NCBI RefSeq assembly: GCF_009834185.1
Contig: NZ_CP047173.1
Coordinates: 496,001-560,000, forward strand
Length of the DNA: 64,000 bases
Direction of reading: 5' to 3'
DNA from: Rathayibacter sp. VKM Ac-2760
Lineage (GTDB): Bacteria > Actinomycetota > Actinomycetes > Actinomycetales > Microbacteriaceae
The number at the start of each line of letters is the position of its first letter. Positions within the stretch are counted from its first letter, which is position 1. Position numbers and translations under genes: made by a program. This document shows, piece by piece, positions 60,833 to 64,000 of this stretch. The notes below the pieces were generated by a model, which worked only from the letters and a program-made list of their open reading frames with translations, ran no database searches and was not told where the DNA came from.

Positions 60833-60875
60833 TTGACACACTCTAATCGCGGGTGGTACAAAACTGGTACCGGTT
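60833..60875 (+). promoter_or_regulatory. Promoter and LacI operator of the sugar-transport operon
   Basis: TTGACA (60833-60838), 18-nt spacer, TACAAA (60857-60862), read toward the oxidoreductase gene. The near-palindrome AACTGGTACCGGTT (60862-60875) directly follows, as expected for repression by the divergent LacI protein. The leader to the start at 61004 is about 130 nt. Confidence 0.75.
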
Positions 60876-61003
60876 CCACAACGACCCGGTGAGCAGCACT
60901 GTCTTGAAGAATCACTGTCCAAGAAGACTGCGCACGACGACGACGTCCCCCGCCCCTCGAGGCGGCCTCTGCGTCCGTGCGCCACCGGACCAGAGAGGTC
61001 AAC

Positions 61004-62341
61004 GTGAACCTGTACAAACTCCTCGGCGATCGCGAACGCGAGGGCCGCCCCATCCGCATCGGGCTGATCGGCGCCGGGCGCTACGGCACCATGTACCTCT
61101 CGCAGGCGCGCAACATCCCCGGTGTGCACGTGGTCGCCATCGCGGACGTCAACGTCGCCCGGGCCCGCGGCGCGTTCGAGCTGGTCGACTGGCCGGCCGA
61201 GGCGATGGCCGCCGACATCCCCGAGGCGCTCGCCAACCGGACGACCACCATCGTCGACAACGCCGCCGTCCTCTTCGAGCACGACATCGACGTCATCGTC
61301 GAGGCGACCGGCAACCCGATCGTCGGCGTGCACCACGCGCTCCGGGCGATCGAGACCGGCAAGCACATCATCATGGTCACCGTCGAAGCCGACGCCCTGG
61401 CCGGCCCCGCGCTCGCCAAGCGCGCGGAGGCGGCGGGCATCGTCTACTCGATGGCCTACGGCGACCAGCCGGCCCTGATCATGGAGCTCGTCGACTGGGC
61501 GCGCACCAGCGGCTTCGACGTCGTCTGCGCAGGCAAGGGCGCGAAGTACCTCGAGCACTACCACCAGATGAACCCCGACAACGTCTGGGAGAACTGGGAG
61601 TTCAGCAAGGAGCTGACCGACTCCGGCCAGCTCAACCCGTACATGCACACCTCGTTCCGCGACGGCACGAAGGCCGCGATCGAGATGGCGGCGGTCGCGA
61701 ACGCAGCAGGCCTGGTCCCCTCCGACTCCGGGCTCACCTTCACTCCCGGCGACGTCGAGGAGATCGCGACGATCAGCCGGCCGAGCGCGATCGGCGGCGC
61801 CCTCGACCACGAGGGCACGGTCGACGTGATGTCGAGCGTGAACCGCGACGGCTCGCTCATCCCGCACAACACGCAGGAGGGCGTGTACGTCGTCGTCAAG
61901 GCGACCAACCCCTACGTCTCCACCTGCTTCGACGAGTACCCGTGGCACCCGGACCCGACCAAGCAGTATGCGGCGCTCTACCGGCCGTACCACTACGTCG
62001 GCCTCGAGCTGAACGTCTCGATCGCCAACGCGGCGCTGCGCGGCATCTCGACCGGGCATCCCGAGGGCTTCTACGGCGATGTCGTCGCGACCGCGAAGAA
62101 GGACCTGAAGGCCGGCGAGTTCCTCGACGGCGAGGGCGGCTTCACCGTCTACGGCAAGCTCGTCTCCGCGAAGCACTCGGTCGCCATCGGAGCACTCCCG
62201 GTCGCGCTGGCCCACCACGTCGAGCTGCGCCACGACATCGCGCAGGGCGCGACGGTCGGCTGGGACGACGTGATCATCGACGAGTCCCTCGCCGAGGCGC
62301 TCGAGCTGCGCCGCGAGACCGAGGCGCTGCTCGCCTCCTGA
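61004..62341 (+). CDS. COG4091-type NAD(P)-dependent oxidoreductase
   Basis: 445 residues from the GTG at 61004 (AGAGG upstream); a GTG at 60977 is less likely. Rossmann domain: IRIGLIGAGRYGTMYLSQAR, DVIVEATGNPIVGVHHALRA, VTVEADALAGPALAKRAEAA. A homoserine-dehydrogenase-like catalytic part and a C-terminal SAF-like region (KKDLKAGEFLDGEGGFTVYG) follow. Relatives act in sugar-acid or polyol catabolism. First gene of an operon with a ribose-type ABC transporter. Confidence 0.85.
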   Translation: MNLYKLLGDREREGRPIRIGLIGAGRYGTMYLSQARNIPGVHVVAIADVNVARARGAFELVDWPAEAMAADIPEALANRTTTIVDNAAVLFEHDIDVIVEATGNPIVGVHHALRAIETGKHIIMVTVEADALAGPALAKRAEAAGIVYSMAYGDQPALIMELVDWARTSGFDVVCAGKGAKYLEHYHQMNPDNVWENWEFSKELTDSGQLNPYMHTSFRDGTKAAIEMAAVANAAGLVPSDSGLTFTPGDVEEIATISRPSAIGGALDHEGTVDVMSSVNRDGSLIPHNTQEGVYVVVKATNPYVSTCFDEYPWHPDPTKQYAALYRPYHYVGLELNVSIANAALRGISTGHPEGFYGDVVATAKKDLKAGEFLDGEGGFTVYGKLVSAKHSVAIGALPVALAHHVELRHDIAQGATVGWDDVIIDESLAEALELRRETEALLAS

Positions 62342-62348
62342 CCCCCTC

Positions 62349-62375
62349 GGGCCGGGCGCATCCTCCGCCCGGCCC
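62349..62375 (+). terminator. Intercistronic stem-loop
   Basis: Perfect 10-bp arms GGGCCGGGCG and CGCCCGGCCC, 7-nt loop, 7 bp after the oxidoreductase stop. It may lower expression downstream or protect the mRNA rather than end the operon. Confidence 0.55.
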
Positions 62376-62394
62376 GCCACCTCCCGCACCACCC

Positions 62395-62432
62395 CGCACG
62401 ACCCGCCCCACCTCGCACGACCCGCCCCACCT
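62395..62432. repeat. 19-bp direct repeat
   Basis: Two perfect tandem copies of CGCACGACCCGCCCCACCT in the 5' untranslated part of the binding-protein gene. Confidence 0.8.
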
Positions 62433-62456
62433 TCCGATGACGAAAGGCCCCCTCCC

Positions 62457-63524
62457 ATGTCCTTCCCCACTCGCGCCACCGGCGCCGCCCTCGCCGGGCT
62501 CGCCTCCCTCACCCTCCTCGTCGGCTGCTCGGCCTCGCCCGACGGCGACGGCGCAGGAGCAGCCGCCGGCGGCTCCGGCGCCGACATCGTGTCGCTCGTC
62601 GACTCCTCCGCGCAGACCCCCGTCGACGAGGTCACCGCCTCGCTCGGCGACCCGGCCGTGCCCGACGGCGCCAAGCTCTGCTACATCACCCGCACCCTGT
62701 CGAACGAGTTCTGGGGCTACGAGCGCGACGGCTTCGAGAACCGCGCCAAGGAGCTCGGCGTCGACTACCAGACCTTCGACGTCACCGACGAGTCCTCGAT
62801 CACCGAGCAGCTCGACAAGGCCAAGAGCGCGATGAACCAGGGCTGCACGGCGATCCTCGCCTCGCCGATCTCGGCGACCGGCCTCGACTCGATCTTCGAG
62901 TCCGCCCTCGCCGACGGCATCCCCGCCGTGGTCCTCAACGACGCCAAGAGCGACGTCCCCGGAGTCGTCTACGTCGGACCCGACGCGACCACCATCGGCG
63001 CCACGGCCGCCGACTACATCGCGGACCTGCTGCCCGACGGCGGCCAGGTCGCGATGATCGAGGGCGACCCCGGCTCCTCCAACGCGATCAACCGAGGCGA
63101 CGGCTTCACCGCGGCGCTCGCGAAGCACGAGAACCTCGAGCTCGTCGCCTCGCAGACCGCCTCGTGGGACCAGACCAAGGCGCAGGAGATCGCGACCACG
63201 ATGCTCACGGCGAACCCCGACATCAAGGCGTTCTACTCGCAGAACGACGGCATGGCGCTCGGCGTCCAGGCCGCCATCGATGCGAAGGGCCTCACCGGGA
63301 AGGTGATCCTCGTCGGCACCGACGGCATCCCGCAGGCCAAGAAGCAGATCCTGGCCGGCGACTACACCGCCACCGTCAGCGAGCTGCCGACGACCGAGGG
63401 CGCCACCGGCGTCGACGCGGCGCTCTGGCTCCTCGCCGGCAAGACGGTGCCGGCCTGGATCGACGTCCCCGCCTTCATCATCGACAGCGAGAACGTGGCC
63501 GACTACGAGACCGGCATGCCGTGA
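62457..63524 (+). CDS. Ribose-type sugar ABC transporter substrate-binding lipoprotein
   Basis: 355 residues, ATG after ACGAAAGG. Signal with lipobox LLVGC (Cys at about 24), Gly/Ala-rich linker, then a type I periplasmic fold: LCYITRTLSNEFWGYERDGF, AILASPISATGLDSIFESAL, VVYVGPDATTIGATAADYIA, VAMIEGDPGSSNAINRGDGF, KAFYSQNDGMALGVQAAIDA and LVGTDGIPQAKKQIL. Binds a sugar or polyol; identity unknown. Second gene of the operon. Confidence 0.92.
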   Translation: MSFPTRATGAALAGLASLTLLVGCSASPDGDGAGAAAGGSGADIVSLVDSSAQTPVDEVTASLGDPAVPDGAKLCYITRTLSNEFWGYERDGFENRAKELGVDYQTFDVTDESSITEQLDKAKSAMNQGCTAILASPISATGLDSIFESALADGIPAVVLNDAKSDVPGVVYVGPDATTIGATAADYIADLLPDGGQVAMIEGDPGSSNAINRGDGFTAALAKHENLELVASQTASWDQTKAQEIATTMLTANPDIKAFYSQNDGMALGVQAAIDAKGLTGKVILVGTDGIPQAKKQILAGDYTATVSELPTTEGATGVDAALWLLAGKTVPAWIDVPAFIIDSENVADYETGMP

Positions 63525-63587
63525 CCCGCGGCTGATCACCGCGCTCCCTCCGGCAAGGTCCCTCTCGAACAGGAAAGAAGACGGAAC

Positions 63588-64000
63588 ATGGCCGAGCATC
63601 TGCTCGAGGTCCGCGGCATCGCGAAGTCGTTCCCGGGCGTCCGCGCCCTGGACGGCGTGAGCTTCACGCTCGAACGCGGCGAGATCCGCACGCTCGCCGG
63701 CGAGAACGGCGCGGGGAAGAGCACTCTGCTCAACATCCTCGGTGGGGCGCTGCGCCCTGATCGCGGCTCGATCACCATCGACGGGGTGCGGCGGATGGAG
63801 TACACCTCGCGCCAGGCCCTCGCCGAGGGGGTCCGCATCGCGCACCAGGAGCCGGCCATCGTGCCCCAGCTCACGGTGATGCAGAACCTGCTGCTCGGGC
63901 GGACGCGCACCCAGCGCGCGTCCGCCCAGGACGACATCGACCGGGCCCTGAAGGACGTCCATCTGATGGGTTTCCCGATGGAGGCGCGGACCCCGGTCGG
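63588..64000 (+). CDS. Sugar ABC transporter ATP-binding protein (partial)
   Basis: Start at the ATG 63588 with AGGAAAGAAG upstream; runs off the window after about 137 codons. RbsA-like N-terminal ATPase: LLEVRGIAKSFPGVRALDGV, Walker A GENGAGKST, Q-loop AHQEPAIVPQLTVMQNLLLG. The second half and the permease should lie beyond the window. Confidence 0.92.
   Translation, partial: MAEHLLEVRGIAKSFPGVRALDGVSFTLERGEIRTLAGENGAGKSTLLNILGGALRPDRGSITIDGVRRMEYTSRQALAEGVRIAHQEPAIVPQLTVMQNLLLGRTRTQRASAQDDIDRALKDVHLMGFPMEARTPV

Overview
The window is GC-rich, densely packed actinobacterial chromosome. Gene content (lactococcin 972-type bacteriocin, SipW/TasA-like surface locus, DUF2690 and DUF3892 proteins, many GTGA/ATGA start-stop overlaps) and the dispersed repeats reading tctcgatacgcc...ctactcgaccagc point to the Microbacteriaceae, with Rathayibacter-like genera my best guess. 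This is an inference from pattern, not a database result.

Left end (120-4379, minus strand): a six-gene operon with three proteins carrying SipW-type signal peptides (A[YFW]xSD cleavage region), two Ser/His/Asp-type signal peptidases and an LPxTG-type surface protein. The last peptidase is fused to a domain that looks like one of its own substrates. Next comes an atypical island (about 5.1-11.3 kb). It holds the 3' end of a DNA cytosine methyltransferase, an overlapping DUF262 + HipA-kinase gene pair of clearly lower GC and different codon use, an overlapping pair of unknown genes one of which is Cys-rich, a perfect 14-bp hairpin, and gene debris (a frameshifted sugar isomerase fused to a scrap of a DUF2690 gene).

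11.3-24.5 kb: an FtsX-like permease without an ATPase, a lipoprotein without a visible start codon, a secreted beta/gamma-crystallin-like protein, a NarL-type two-component system, an MBL-fold / membrane protein / DUF3892 / XRE-DUF2690 cluster (the membrane gene has an early amber codon), MerR, uracil-DNA glycosylase, a lipoprotein gene broken at a G7 run, and an SDR. 24.6-28.7 kb: a four-gene siderophore-iron ABC operon preceded by a DtxR/IdeR-type iron box. 28.9-29.56 kb: seven units of a 92-bp, palindrome-rich tandem repeat.

30-39.4 kb: an EamA exporter divergent from an XRE-cupin regulator, MarR/SDR and PadR/ABC1-kinase pairs, a family of secreted proteins built from an unfamiliar repeated domain (two intact genes and one decayed copy), and five minus-strand micro-ORFs of 14-19 codons, each with a Shine-Dalgarno sequence and most with a hairpin just after the stop. 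I regard this last set as the best candidate for something undescribed. 39.7-45.3 kb: L-rhamnose to L-lactate catabolism (FMN L-lactate dehydrogenase, rhamnulokinase, bifunctional rhamnulose-1-P aldolase/lactaldehyde dehydrogenase, DeoR regulator), with no isomerase or transporter in view. 47.1-50.2 kb: a lactococcin 972-like bacteriocin with its DUF1430 membrane protein and ATPase.

50.2-54.8 kb: repeat-rich accessory DNA containing a tandemly duplicated gene plus repeat block, GrpB and small proteins. 54.8-64.0 kb: sugar metabolism. A ThuA protein and two Gfo/Idh/MocA oxidoreductases are divergent from a LacI regulator. A second LacI regulator is divergent from a COG4091-type oxidoreductase and a ribose-type sugar ABC transporter that runs off the window end. 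No tRNA, rRNA, CRISPR array, integrase or complete insertion sequence was recognised.
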